Assembly: GCA_051530055.1 (NCBI GenBank)
Contig: CM121342.1
Location: 5,704,001 to 5,768,000, forward strand
From: Neoechinorhynchus agilis
Lineage: Eukaryota; Acanthocephala
Reading direction: 5' to 3'
Length of the DNA stretch: 64,000 nucleotides
Below the pieces are notes generated by a model that was not told the origin of the DNA, searched no databases, and saw nothing but the letters and a program-made list of their open reading frames with translations. The position numbers and the translations under genes are program-made. Of the stretch, positions 11,200 through 24,930 are shown piece by piece. Numbering within the stretch: the stretch's first letter is position 1; every line of letters starts with the position of its first letter.

Positions 11200-12135
11200 T
11201 CAATAGAAACTTTTTGACCGAATGAACACATAAACTAAAATTCGAATCATGCTAACATATCGACATTTTGAAATCATGCGCTTCCAGCATCCGTGTGATT
11301 CAAGAAAGGAGAAAACAGAAAGATGACCGTTTACGGAATCGATATGGAGGAAAACCGATTCTTAAGATAAAAATATATCAGCGAAAAGTTCATTAGTGAC
11401 GTTTTTCAAAGCTGCTGCGACGATTGTGAATGGATGTCCGGATTTTAAGCAGAAACGCGCCTACACTCAGGCGAATCATGATGAGAACTTTACACCATGA
11501 AACGCCGGAAACATTCAATTTGCACTGGAAACAAAGTGTTCTACGAGATGACCTTCGAGCGACGTTTGGCCGATGGCAATCGCTGAGTCATCTACATAAG
11601 AAAAACTGAACGGCCTTTGCGTCAAAGTGTTGCGGAATACGTTCGCAATGCAGTGAATCCAAGCGCTAAATCATGGCTAAATCATGGGCAAAACGCCACT
11701 CTGAGCAGCGACGGAAAAAATTCTCCACGAGAGTTATATTTGTGGCCAAGGGCCCAGGGGGGAACTATCTACTTAGATTCCGGGCGGTTTATAAGGAAAA
11801 TTGAATGTTTTTCCACGGATAATGTGAGGGAGAGTTTCGTGGCATCAGCTCGAGAAGGAATCCAGAATTGCTCAACAAGCTTGACCGGGGGATCCGAGGG
11901 CAGGAGCATTCCTTCTACAAAAAGTCTAAGCAACGGGGGAACGCTGTGTCCGTCCAAAAAGAAGCTTCAGCTCGAGAAGGAATCCAGAATTGCTCAACAA
12001 GCCGGACGAACTTTGCGCTTCGATGTCGCCATTTTAACATACACCTCACATCTTCACTTGCCATTGTAAATTCTTGAGGAAGCCATAAAACGGTGAAAGC
12101 TCGAAAAAAGAGTTTCTTTATCATTACAATGTTCC

Positions 12136-13220
12136 GCCCCTTTCCCAATTTTGCCTGTAGTTTTAAGAAACATTTGCGTTTTTCTTTTTTACTTCACTCA
12201 TTTTGAGGTTTTTTATGTAAGACTTAAGCCAGTGAATCGTGTTGTGCAATTAAACAATAAGAAATTTCGTTTATAAGATCTACATTAACAATATATTTAG
12301 CAATCAAAGATTTTAAAAAAAATAATGTTCATAAACTCTTGAGCGATAATTGTTTATAGATGGCATGTTGGATATTTTTTAAATGTGGAAAATTATGCTA
12401 ATTGGCGGAATCGACAAACGTTTTTCGATCTCTACACATCTTTCTTTGATTGCCCATTTTGACGTACTAAAACGAATTAGGTATTGTGAAATCACTGTTG
12501 AGTGCCAATGTGATTTAATCCAAACGACCTTCTTTTTTTCTGTAAATTCTGTCTTAATTGTAAACTGGTTTAGAATGTTAATAAAACAGAATTTAAAATT
12601 TTAAATACTCGAAATTCCCATGAGAACAGCGAAACTGCACGAGATTTCGATTTTTTAAATGATTAAACTTAAACTAATTTATAGGCTCTCCCGTTTATAC
12701 AATCATAGAACACTTAACATTAAGAATCCAACATCGTCAATATGTAGACGTTCGAAAATGGCCCGAAACGCAAAGATTAATAATTTATGGACACATAGAA
12801 AAACGTTTGCAGTTGTACTTAAGAGCACCGCTACGTTATTTTTGAGTGAAAAAGGAAATCAGAGTATTTTTAAAGTGGAATCATTAACAGATAGTTGAAA
12901 ATCGTCTGACAAAACCACAAAAAGAAGCGTCGAATGTACCGGATTTTTTTCAGGAGGAATATTAGGAGTTTTCAAAGATGCTTTTTAATTTTCGAAAAAT
13001 TGCTAATGTCAGTCGAAAATCATATTAATCGAAATATTCGTGTTCTGTAAATGATTAGACCGATGCTGCAGCATTGAAAAATTAAATCAATATTTCTCAG
13101 TCGATCTGAACTGGAGAAACTCATTTACATCTGCTAATTAACTGTTGCAGATTGCATTTAAACTGAAAAATCGTTTAATTCGCATTGTATAACTTAAACA
13201 AATTTAACACTCACATTTGT
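12136..13220. other. AT-rich intergenic region
   Basis: Several short open frames exist (around 12,383-12,898) but none shows a recognisable domain, splice pattern or repeat. I see nothing supportable here. Confidence 0.4.
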
Positions 13221-13872
13221 CCTAAAATTCCGCTGTGTATTCTTGAAAATCCTGTCGAGGCTACCCTTTGAGTGGATTTCCTCAGCAGACTGGGCCAACA
13301 AATCCATGCAGTGGATCGGATTATGGCTTCCAAAAACGGATAGTAACTAGTATAGAATGTTGCTTCAGTTATTCAGCGACAACGTACGATCCATGGTTTG
13401 CCTTTGTTGAATAATTTTTTTAATCGTGGGATTTTTGGGTTAGATTTCGACCCTGCTTATAAGAAGCTTGGTATTTTAGGTTATACTTTCACTAATAACC
13501 TCTCGCCCGCCTCAGATATACACAAGATGAAAAAACTTTTAAAGACTGCCAGAGTTAAGGCGAGACGTGCCGTTCGTATTGGGCTTAGCGCCAAGATATG
13601 CAAAGTAATATTGTGCTCTTGGGCTATTTCAGGCCTAGTTTTTTTTTCCAGAGGAAGGCCTCCAGAACAACGCCTAAAATTCCGCTGTGTATTCTTGAAA
13701 ATCCTGTCGAGGCTACCCTTTGAGTGGATTTCCTCAGCAGACTGGGCCAACAAATCCATGCAGTGGATCGGATTATGACTTCCAAAAACGGATAGTAACT
13801 AGTATAGAATGTTGCTTCAGTTATTCAGCGACAACGTTCGATCCATGGTTTGCCTTTGCCGAATAATTTTTT
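13221..13872 (+). pseudogene. LINE reverse transcriptase fragment between 200-bp direct repeats
   Basis: A frame at 13,398-13,778 reads KKLGILGYTFTNN...IHKMKKLLKTARVKARR, the pattern that follows the catalytic box in jockey/CR1-like reverse transcriptases (YLGVxLxxDLxW...KARRRL). The 200 bp at 13,221-13,420 (starting cctaaaattccgctgtgtat) are repeated at 13,672-13,872, so the frame runs from one copy of the repeat into the next. This is either a partial tandem duplication or two truncated insertions. Too short to assign a clade. Confidence 0.5.
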
Positions 13873-14493
13873 CACATTTGTTATGTCGAATTTTAATCTG
13901 ATCGAACTGATTATTTCAAAAGATGCGACTTAAAAAAGATTGGAGTTTTCGGCTACATAATTTATGTTGTTTTTTGAGTTGCCCACTAACTCCAGGCCGC
14001 CATCAAATTTACTATATAGCCGCGTTCGACGCCTTTTTCGCCGTAACATAAAATTGTTTTAAACTGCGAGTAATGGTGAGTCATCGGTTCAATTAATTTT
14101 TTTACTTTTGTCGAGTAAAATTCCGTGGTAAAAACTATATCCGAGAATCTGGACCTTTGGTAAGATTTGGTCGAGACTAATTCAAAGAACGCTGTTCAAC
14201 TTTAGAAGATGTTGCACCAGTTTTTAAACTGATTTGAAATTCAAATGTTTTTCCCCGATAATTATTTCATCACAGAAAGTCTCGATAGATTTTAAACGAG
14301 TTGAAATGCTTTGATTATCGAGGGGAAAAAAGACGTTCTTATTTTCGAATATTCATTATAAGAATTTCTAAATTTTCCTTTTGACCTGAATTAATCACTT
14401 TTGCTCGTTTCTTTTTAAGAATAAATTCAAATATTTGTGTTTGATTTTTTTGCCGATCCTTTTTAGCATCTCATTCAGTAATAAAAAATTTAG
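13873..14493. other. Region upstream of the USP gene
   Basis: No gene seen. It probably contains the promoter and 5' UTR of the gene starting at 14,494; I could not identify a specific element. Confidence 0.35.
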
Positions 14494-17400
14494 ATGAAAA
14501 TGTCTAACGAACATTTTACAACAAAAAATTGTTATAAAGATCATGAATGCGCGGAAATTTTAAGCAGACTTCTCAGTTGCGACCTTGAAATAGCAGAAAG
14601 ATTAATTTCAGCCGACGTTGACGAATACTTTATCAATTCGATATTCCGGCGACAGTATGAAAATGTGAAATTTGTAAGTTTAAAAACTACTTTTCACCAA
14701 CTCGTTGATGGCCGTTGAGTAGTGGAATGGCAAAGAATGCAATGAATATTTGGATGAAATGGTGAACACTGTGGTTTCCGTTGCAAAATGTGACGCTCAA
14801 AGCGCTCGAGAGTATCTGCTCTTGAACCAATTTTCGGTTCCAGGAGCAATCAAAAGTATTATAAACCCGGAACAAAAGAAAAACACTTTAAATTGGCTAA
14901 AAAAGATGAAAATGCATTCAGTTTGCAGTAATAATCAAAAGGAAATCGAAATCGTTCTGAGTATGAGAAAGAGAGCCGAGGTAAGTTAATTTGCTCCGGT
15001 GAACGTATGAACGTTGGTTATTTAAAATCCGATAAGTTCGTTGAACGACATAAGCAAAAAATATTTCCAGAATTTTTTTCTAATTCCAAAAAAAACTGAC
15101 CAAAAGATTTCATAATTGCATTTAGGATTTGTTTCCAGATGATTGGTCAACGATTCCGGATTACGAATACACTGAAATGCTCGCTGATATCAATGAATCC
15201 GAATTCGTTCAATTTGAACAACATTTGACGAGTTCCCATTTATCGAGCGAACATTTATCCGATCTAAGCAGCGCAATGGAAAAAGTGTTTAGAAAGAATG
15301 AAATTGTCGAAGAAGATATAAAGTTCGTGCTTACTCAATATTATGTATAGAATTTTTCTATCGTTTCTTGACTTAAATCAATCGTAGTATAGATTTTATT
15401 GAACACCGATCTCGAAAACCTCATGCCTTTTGACTATGTTCATTTGTGGCGATTTATGGTAAAATCATCCAAAATGTTCGCACGATTTAATATCTGTCCC
15501 GAATCAAAAAAAAATACGAAAGGGTCACTAATTTTGCGTTTTATTAAACAGGTAAAAAAACTAATCAAAAAATATTTGTTTAAGACGCATTCATTTAGAT
15601 TTTCAAGAACCAATTGGTTAATATAGAAGATTTTCCGACGAATCCCGTGTTTTGGATTGAAAGCGAAATTATACCATGCATTTTTTCGCAATTTGGAAAC
15701 TCTTATGTTATAGCTGGGAACATCTCCGAATTTATTGATCAAAATTTATTTTTTGACATTTTGAACACCGTAAGTTGACGTTTGAGGATTTTTGTTTTCA
15801 TTATGAGTCGGCGATAATCATTGCAGATTTTCCTAGAAAAAAGATGTCCTAAAAAACATTTTATCGCCCACATGAAACTGTTTTCTTTTCTCTAGGACAG
15901 AATAATTATGTATTTTCTTTTAATTTAGTTCGTTATTTCTGGAGGTCTCACGAAACTTCTCAACGTACTAACAAGTCCGAATTTCTTGAACGACGCAACG
16001 TTTCGCGATCTTTTTCTGTTTACCTTCGACGAGATTCTGCCTAAGCTGCTTCCATATTATATTTATAACTTGATTGGAGCACACAATCTGAAATTCATAA
16101 CGAGAATTCGCAGTATAAACGGCAATGACCGCTTAAAAATGGATCTGCTCGAAATGGTCTTAATGCGAATATTCAAACTGTTCGAAATGCCTATTGACGA
16201 AGATATTTTACTGGAGACATTTCTTTACGATTACAAAGAATATTCCTCGAAATATGATTTATCGGAGATTATTAAAGCGTGGAACGTACGAGATGCATTC
16301 GACAATACCGAACCAAATCCACTTCGAAAGGCGTTAGTGAAAATGAAAATTTACTATTATTTGATACGAAAGGATAAAAAGAATTGGATCACAATTTATA
16401 AAGAAGCGAGTAATTCGATTGATATACGGGATTTCAAAACTCCACAATCGAGAGTAGAAATTAATTATTTGTTGGCCGAAATATTTGTGCCGCCGATGCG
16501 ACCTGGAAGTTACCAGGTTTGAGTTTTGAGTTTGGGGAAAAAATCGCTTTATTAATTTAGCTGTTTATAATGGTCGCAAACTCTTTTTGTTTGGAAAGTT
16601 CGGATTCACTCGATAATGAATGCGAACCTCTTTATTTGGTCGAACATTGTCTTTCACTTGTTCATCAAATTACTTTTGTCTTAAGTGGAACTGAAGATGA
16701 AGCAATTAAAAGGCTCGTCGATTTCTATCGCGGTCTCATGAACTATTTTCAAGGTGAAAGTGATATTTAGTCCAGAATGTAGAATACTTCGTGGTTGAGA
16801 CTCTTGAGAACTTTCAAAATGTATTATTGTCGTCCGCTTGCATGAAAACAAACTAAAATTTGTTATAAATTTATTTTCTAAAACCAACGAAATAATCGAA
16901 AATGTTTTTTAAAGTTTTCGTTGGGAAAAAATTCGACATTCTGGACTTTATACGGATGTAGTAGGCGAACGGTTAATTATTTCAGGAATCTATAAACTGT
17001 TCTCTTGGCTGCAAAATACACCATTTACCAATAAATTCGATGAGGTAAGTTTACGACAAAAAATCGGATATTAATTTCTCGACTTTAATTGTGCTGTGTC
17101 TTTTTTTGTCGATAGAATTACATTTAATTGCCGTCAAAATACAGAGTATTTTGAATTTGTTTAAATTTAAACCTTTTTTTGTTTGCTACAAAACTTTAAG
17201 TCAAAGTAACGGTAAATCCAAAAAATGTATTAATTTTTAATCTTTGGTCGTTTCAAAAATCTTCATGTCACAATCTATTAAATTTCGAATAACCCAGCGC
17301 ACAACACGGATTGCATTCTTTTTTGAGTTTAAGTAAAATCTCAACTCGGCGCATAATAACGTATTAAAAGTGCAATTTTAGTTGTTCAATCAAAAATTCT

Positions 17401-20400
17401 ATTTTGCTTTTCGTTTAATCCGTCAAAATTAGAGCGTTCATTTTAGAGAGTTCGACGGCAATTGGCTTACAAGAGCGCAACATTTCACGAATTTTTGATT
17501 GAATCTTCGTTCACCATCCACAACATGCAAAAATCAGATTGCACTCTCAAGCTGTGGACGTGTTTAATGAGTGGAAATCTACTGATTGGGCAAGCATTTG
17601 ATTTCTGTTTCCGCAATTTCTTGATGTCTGATTATTTGTACGTTAAGGTAAGATGAATTTTGTATAATTCGGAGCCTTTAAAGAAATTTTCCTATAGGCT
17701 GGTCACTGTTTCCGCAAAGAGTACGAGGCGCTGATGCAATTATCGGAAATTCAAAAAAGCAACAACGGAATTACAACTGAAGGATTTCGTGCTCTTAACG
17801 ATATTTTGACTGAAGTTAAATCGAAATCCATTAAAGAGGTTTGAGAGTCTTATGCGAAATTCGCATTTTGAATTTGGTATCAAAAGCTCTACTGTTCATT
17901 CGCAAGATCAATTCTCAAGTACGAGAAGAGAACGTTGGCTGAAAACGCAACAAAAATTTTTGATCTTAGAGGAGGATTCTTTGAAGATTTATGTTGGCAA
18001 TCAATTCATGACGTTCAATGTAAGACGAAATATTTTTAGTCTCGCATAAATTGGCGTTTAGGCTCACAATATTTAAGCGATCTCTGCTACAATCTTTGCG
18101 AATTCGTAACGAATGAAACTGTTCATATTAAATCTCTCATCCTCACGACTGCCACGTGCTTGGCTCTGTCCGAAAGATTTGACGAAATGCAGCGGAAACT
18201 ACAGACGTTCTTACGAGAAAATCTATTGGGCGATTCAAAGATTTCTGAAGCCAGTTTTCGTATTGGGCTGGGAATAACAAGAGGATTTTTGACGGCCTAT
18301 GACCAGTACGAGCGAATGCTTATCCCCGACGGAAGGTTCCAAACTGATGCTCTTGGATTTTCAAGATTCAACCGCTTCCGACAAATGCTTTCTAACGAAG
18401 AAGATTGGAGCAGGAAGAGAGAACAACCACCAGAATCGAATGGCGTCTCACTTCGTCGTCTGATTGGCCACATCGTTGACCAATTGCATTCGTTCGCGCG
18501 TTTATCTTCGTGGACTTGCGAACATTCGCATGGAACGCTGACGAGCCAATCGATCATTTGTTATAGCAGTCGCGACTCAAAAGATCGAGTAATCGTCGCA
18601 TTCGTTCGATCCGGTAGTCCACTAAAAGATATTCTTCGGAAATTTAATTTCATTGATGATTTGATTGAGCCTTCGTCTACGCTGGTTCTATCCAATGTTG
18701 ACGAGAAGGTAAAGTCAGACTGCTAATTCGTAACGTTTAAGAATTTTTTTCATTTCAGAAATTGGAGTATAACGCAACGTGGCTCGGTCAAGTTACTTAT
18801 AAGGAAATCGAACTATCGATAATCGAAAATAAAAAGAAAAAACGGGAAAAATTGTGTCCGCATTCTACGAGTTGTGTAAGAAAAGCTTATCTTAAATACA
18901 ATTTAATAATTTTCGTTTAGGATATTGACATTACGTCAGCAGTAACGGAACATTCAACGTTTAATTCCTTTTTACTTGGCTCTCTAAAATGCAGCGATTC
19001 CGCTTTTTTTAGAGAAATTTTACAAAACAAAACCAATGCCGACAAATCAATGTAAGATATTTTCTTGCTAAACTTGTAAAATTTTCACTTTCAAAGATTA
19101 ACTGAGCTCGTCACCGATTCCGTATATTTATTAAACTTGTTACCAACTTCACAGGACATTTGTTATGGATTATACAATTTGTTTGAAGTCAGTCAAATGG
19201 GATTTAATTATTTCAATAGGTTAATTTTAGAACGCACAACGAAATGATGGAAATTGTCTCATAAAATTACTGAAAATTTCATCGATTTCGGCAGCGGAAC
19301 TTATTTACGTTATTGAAGTAAGTTGAGGCGGTTTAAATACTGAACTCAGATTCACGATTAGGCAATCGGCACTCTTTTGACATCGAAAAAATCCAAATAT
19401 TTACCAGGTTCAAAAGGATTCAAAGACTTCGTGTATTTGTTCGTAGATTCGAACGGAATTCGGCAACTTCTTGAGATCAAGGATCTGCCATTGGTCGTAT
19501 ATAAAAATGAAGGAAAACTCGTTTTAAACGCGTTGGTTGCCTTATTCTGGTTGGTATTGAACATTTTACGAAAAAAGCTTTGTTTTACGAACGACGAAAC
19601 GTTTTGAGTTTAATTTTGAAGTTTTAATGAAATTCAAAGAAACGAAGCGAACGTTTTCAGAGTTATTAAAACGCATCTTATTTTCTTATTCCAAGAAAAG
19701 TCGCTTATCATAAAATATAATAGAGACTCTTAGATTTTTCCTTCGAGATTTAGCCAAAACTCATCAAACTGAACACTCGAAATGTCCTTTTTCCGTTCAT
19801 TTTAGGAATGTTCTATGTGAAGAAAACCACTGCATACTCACTGATTTCATGAAAGATTTGACAAGTGCGCTAACAATGGCCGAAATCGGTGACGGACATC
19901 GATTGATTCGAATGATGCTCAAAAATAGCTTTTCCGTCGTAAAATCGTCTAGAATTTCGCAGGTATAAATTTCTCAGTTTTAAAAATTTGAAATACTTGA
20001 TTTTAACTATTTAAGATTTTAGTTTCGCTTTGAATAAAAAGTAAATTAGCATGGCAATAATGTTATCGAAGATTCAGAAAGCAAACGTTTTCATTCAAAT
20101 TTCTAAAAATTATTTCTTCGTTCAAATTTATTATTACTGAAGCTTGAAATAAATTTTAACAAAATTGAACTTAATTTTGCTGTAAAAGACCAATTTGAAG
20201 CTTCAAGATTTTATTTCTAATTTGATCTTTAATATGCAATAATTTTTTATACTTTCGCCGTATAATAAAATTAAGTTTTTAAAGTAATTCAACGAACGCT
20301 GACTATTTTCGCTGTTTGTTTTCGAAGAGTTTTTAATTTTTTTTACATATTTAAGGAAATCATCAACTCAAATAAGGAAGGATTTTTATCTCTATGCTTT

Positions 20401-23400
20401 CAAAATTTAAAAGATATAATTTTGCCGGAACGCGGATATTATCATTTGGAGGCTTCTTTAAGAACCGACGGTAAGATTATTTTTTCGAATAAAACGTCGA
20501 AAATTCTGTTATAGTTACTGCGTTCACAAGATGTATAATGATTATCGATATGATCGGAACATTTTTTCAATCAAGTGATAAGAAATCGGTGGACGATCTC
20601 TTAACGGACAAAGAGTGGCAGCGACTAATTTTGGCTCTTCTTTTTTGTCCAAATCAATTTTTGATTCGTGCCAGAATCGCAGCTCTACTTCTGGAGATAA
20701 TTTCCAGTCACCAGACGATCATCGTTTCGATGTTAAGCAACCATTTTGACTTCGTTTTAAATGGGAAAATAAATCGCAATTATCGAAATTTATGCTCACT
20801 CGATCAATCAATCGAACTCTTGACATGTCATCTTTGTTTACGCAAATACGAATCTTCTCAAATCGATATTATTGGAGACGTTGAAATGGTAATATCCAAG
20901 CTGTGCCAGCATTTTATGTGCTTAAATAAAACAAATGAAGAATACGATGGCGACGAAGCAGCGTTTCAAAATATTTCGTATTTTCTGGTTCATGTGTTAG
21001 ATTTGGTAATTGCTTTGATTTATTTAAAAAAAACGGACGATGGAGTAAGCGACAAAGATACTTTTATCAATGAATTCACATTTTATTTATTGAAAAACAT
21101 GGCACTTCCATTCGCTGATGTACACGAAGCCGTCTTACAATCTCGAGATTTTAAATTCACTTCTCTCCATTTAATGTAAGTTCGCTTCATTTTTCAAAAA
21201 AATCTCTTGAGTAACGTACAAAGTTTAGGTACCGCGACAAAAGGATTTGGACTCGATTTGAAGTTCTCGCTAAGAATCTCGTTCCTCACGAAGATTTCAT
21301 ATTGAGCGTTTTCTCACACTTTTCGATGTTTAAATTTCAGCGGAAAACGCATCCGTGGTCCAAAGATGTCTGCACGGACATTCGAAAAAATCTTGAATCG
21401 ATTAGAGGCTCTGCGATTTCACCCAGATCAATACTCATCGTCGATTCTCTTCGAAATGTCTCAAAAAAAAAGAGAATGGATGATTTTTAAAGAACTCGTC
21501 CGGAATGTGCTCTACAAATAGCTGCTTGCAGCTCCTTTTCCACGTAAAAGAAATCTCCGATGCCGTTATTGAGCTCAGCGGCGATGAGCTGGAAAAGTGT
21601 TTGATGCTAAAAACGCTCCATACATTTTTTAAATCCGGCGGATCTGAGTTGGATGTGGAAGCAAAAAATTCTTGGTCTTCAGCTTGGTACAGTTTCAAAA
21701 ACGGCGTTCTTAATCCATCAATCAAGAATCGAGAATATTGTAGCTTTGAGAATTTTTTACTCGATTGCGCTTTAAAAATCGACAACGAGTGCCGGATAAT
21801 CTCTAAAGATCTAATTTTTTTAAAAACCTTTTCGATGACTATTAGGAAACTGGTAAAGTGTCAAATGTGCGGATTTTTCGAATTAAGCGAAAATGTTCAG
21901 TTTTTCGCCGAGACGGATTCGCTGCTAATCACCGATGGACTCCTCAATTTCGAATCCGTCATTGTTCAAACGTGCCAAAAATGTGATAGAGAGGTAAATG
22001 AATTACAAACGAACTTTCGAGTTTTGAGATTTTTGAAGAAATGTTATAACTGAAATTTAAAAGTTCCTGAAAACAGAACCGAGACTGCACTTTCTTAACA
22101 AAAACATTTTTAGGTTTAAATAAAAATCAGAACCAACGCTTCTGTTTTAATCTTCACAAACCTCAAAACTCTCGTCCGGTGTTCTACTTTTTTTGCTCAG
22201 ATTTACAAATTAACAATATTTCTTTTTTTTTAAAATAGACTCAACATAAAATCTCGAAGAAATTGACGGTAGCGCCTCCTTATATGCTCGTCAGTTTGAT
22301 CACATCATTCAAAATCGACGAAATACCAAGCCACGAAATCGATATTTCTGGATTGTTACACGACGGAGACGAATCTCGGTCATCTCCGGTATTTTACGAA
22401 GAATTTGCGAGGTTGTATAAAATCCACAACATAGAAACGCATTGCATTCTCCTTATCGCTGCCCGATTCTTGGATTCGGTCGACGGATCATTTGATTGGC
22501 TCATCACCGACCACGAACGTGCATATGAAATCAAAAATGAGGAATTGAAGATAATGTTGCAATCGATGGATAAAACGATCGATATTTCCTTGAATATTGT
22601 TGTGTACAAGAAAGTCTGTTTAAAGGAAGATTGCGATTGTTTAGAAGAACTTTGTACGCCTCCAAGTGAAAATGAATGGATGCTCAAGTACGAAGCACCG
22701 TCTCTGATTATTGAAGGATTTCCAGAACCGCAGCCTGAAGTTCCGAAACGATTGCCCTGTGCTTCTGGATTCTTCAACGATTTAATCGAATCGAATATTC
22801 ACCGACAAATATTGATCAAAGTCTTATTAGCGGCTGCGGTAAGACCACTCAAAAGAAAATGAATTAAGCCGAGTGTTTAGCAAACGAGAAAAGCGGAAAT
22901 TAATACGCATTTAATTGAATTTATGATCACGGGAGCAATCGAAGATTTTCCAGTGTCCGTAACGTCGATGTTAATGGCGTAAGTCGATTAGAACGTTTTA
23001 AATCGCTTAATTTTTAATTTTAAAAGCAACTCTTAATTGGGATTTTAGGACTTTCAACAACTCACTGTCCAAAATTAGAGATGAAAAATGGTTGAGAATT
23101 TAAGATTTGATATTTGTCAAAGGTTTTCACAAACCAGAAAGATTAAAATCTGCCTAAAGAAAAAGATTCGATTAAATCCCGAAAAAACTTCTTTGCTAAG
23201 AACGTTTTTTTTACTCAACAAGAAACATTGGAACTTTACATTCGAAGTTATCGAAATATTTTACTTTTTTTAGGATATCTGCATTGAATTTTTAAGGGTA
23301 CAAAGAGTACAAAATTCTAAAGGACTCAAAACCACTTGTCCACGTCTCTAAAATCGACACTTTTACCAAAAATTGATTCTTAGCAAAATTAAAGTTTGAG

Positions 23401-24709
23401 AGAAACCAACGATGAAACGGGGCATTTTCGAATGTTGACTACGATTCCGTGAGAGATAATCTCGAACGCATAAAGTCTTATTTTAGCGCTTTGGCACGTT
23501 CCGTCTACCATCAGAATCCCATTTTTTCCGGTGTAATTAAACTTCAAAAATCTAGGAATACTCAAATGCCAATCGATCTCGAAGGGGCGATATTCAATGT
23601 CAATATTTCGAATCTAACAATAGATAGAATTTTAAATTGGAAGGACGGTGACCGCGACGTCAAAGGAATTCTCTTTAAGTCGGAATCCGAAGCGATCCGT
23701 TGTTCGATATTACAACTCCTGGATTCATCAATGAAACAAGCAAACAAACATCGCCGACAACAGGCCATTTCCTTTCTTGCTCAAAATTTAATTGTAACTG
23801 AAAAATTTTCTCTTTCAAATGCTAATGAATACATTGCATTGATTTTCCTTTATCTTGAAAAATACGATTCCGACGAGGAAAAGATTTCGCCGAAGATCCT
23901 GAGAACGATGGTCATAAATTTGATTGAAAATATCAAGAAAAGTGCCATGGAGATGCGAGATATTAAAGGAGTTCAAGCGATAAAGATTGAACGAAATGAA
24001 AACTTTCGTTTTTTTCAACTGCTGGATAAATATTTAACTTTGGAGCTAAAAACGGATAAACGTCTTCTAGGAAAATCAGTTTTGATTTCTGATGTAATCG
24101 AAGCTTTTTTGTTGTATGTGGAAAGCGACGATACTTCCAATAACCAATCACTGGCTTCCTATTGCGCTGATAGGATTTTGTTTTTCTGTGAATCCAGTTC
24201 GTTTATTCTTGAAAAGACTATCCGAGTCCTGAAACGTTACCTTAACAATCCAAAGGGATTTCTCCACAAACAGAATTTCATTACTCAAATGTTCACTTCG
24301 GTAAGTCGGTTTGAGGCAACGAAATTCGATAAAATCTTTTTTTTTCAGGAAGTATTGATTGAGCAGGAAAAATCGAATTTGGAGAAACTGATTGTTGTTG
24401 ACTCGACCTACGGCCTTTTGGCAGAGTTTTCTGAAGATTCGATCTTTACGAATGAGCAGTGGTTCCTGGCCCTTTCTGTACTGAAGATGCTCGAACTTTT
24501 TCCGTGGGTTTTTGTTTGTTAAAGACCTAAAAACCTCTTTTAGTTCTTCCAATAAAGTCAAAAAGTGTGAACGGCAATTGAAGCGAATGATGGCGATATG
24601 TTACTTGGCAGTAACCGAGGATGGCTCTGGACTTGACATGGAGACCAGAAAGCTGATAATGGCGTCTTTAAAGGATGTTTACAGCAAGTATTGTTTAATT
24701 CTGCGTTGA
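14494..24709 (+). CDS. USP9X/USP24-like large ubiquitin peptidase homologue, probably inactive
   Basis: A gene of at least 15 exons starting MKMSNEHF. Exons I can join include 14,494-14,673, 14,723-14,980, 15,126 onward, 21,493-21,993, 22,239-22,838, 22,881-22,978 and the last from 24,544. A UBA-like helix set lies near the start (VAKCDAQSAREYLLLN), followed by long helical armadillo-type sequence. The peptidase domain begins in exon 21,493: GMCSTNSCLQLLFH matches the Cys box (GATCYMNSxLQxL), then two CxxC pairs (CQMC, CQKC) of the zinc finger, then LTVAPPYMLVSLITSF, which matches the family's LPPxLxLxLxRF. The position of the catalytic His (GGHYxxYI) reads DGSFDWLIT, so the His appears lost. 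Active family members remove ubiquitin; this one may only bind it. The 23.0-23.45 kb exon structure is unclear. It has a near-identical inverted copy at 57.7-64 kb. Confidence 0.7.
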
Positions 24710-24758
24710 ATACAATTTTTATTCTATTATTGTTTCTATCGAGAGAGAGAGAGAAAGT
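18413..24758 (+). repeat. Left arm of large inverted duplication
   Basis: Every position x here pairs with about 82,413 - x on the opposite strand (57,661-64,000). Identity is very high. I noticed two amino-acid changes (PPSENEWMLK against PQSENEWMLN), a few intronic substitutions and homopolymer length differences. The arm ends in a GA microsatellite at about 24,740-24,758, just 3' of the USP stop codon. It may continue left of 18,413, because the partner is cut by the window edge. Confidence 0.95.
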
Positions 24759-24930
24759 TTAATTGATCAAAACACATAGAAACAAATATAGACGCCATAT
24801 AAAGACAGCGCTTCTAGAAAACATAATTTTTTTTGGTTTGGATTGGAGGTAGACGAACACACACAATGCCATTAGGTTTTCATAGGATGGTTCACACAAA
24901 TATAGAAATTGATGAGGCGTTTGTGATTGT

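Larger units (their letters stand above)
10041..12135 (+). mobile_element. Mosaic retroelement copy (Penelope-like), left arm
   Basis: 10,041-12,001 is repeated in inverse orientation at 50,556-52,517 almost without change (paired coordinates sum to 62,557). It carries GNIFAFVLAMIFLDDLEKQL near 10,430-10,500 and YVDDVLFTYRKDCEVDDVE near 10,540, which resemble Penelope-like reverse transcriptase motifs. On the opposite strand SYGLANLHKN...KLRPLC resembles the GLPKIHK...LRPIVS motif of the same family, so the piece is rearranged. It also holds a long palindrome and a hammerhead-like motif. The tail (11,850-12,000) contains about 1.5 units of the 121-bp repeat that is expanded in the other copy. 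No intact coding frame; family assignment is tentative. Confidence 0.55.

Noticed and set aside
12383-12898. Two short plus-strand frames of 73-79 codons
   Set aside because: AT-rich with no domain, no splice partners and no repeat of the sequence elsewhere in the window.
21455-21510. Apparent frameshift disabling the USP Cys box
   Set aside because: A 35-nt GT-AG intron restores a family-like join, and both copies keep the Cys box; a short intron explains it better than a lesion.
24736-24760. GA microsatellite as a regulatory element
   Set aside because: It only marks the end of the duplicated arm; nothing else suggests function.
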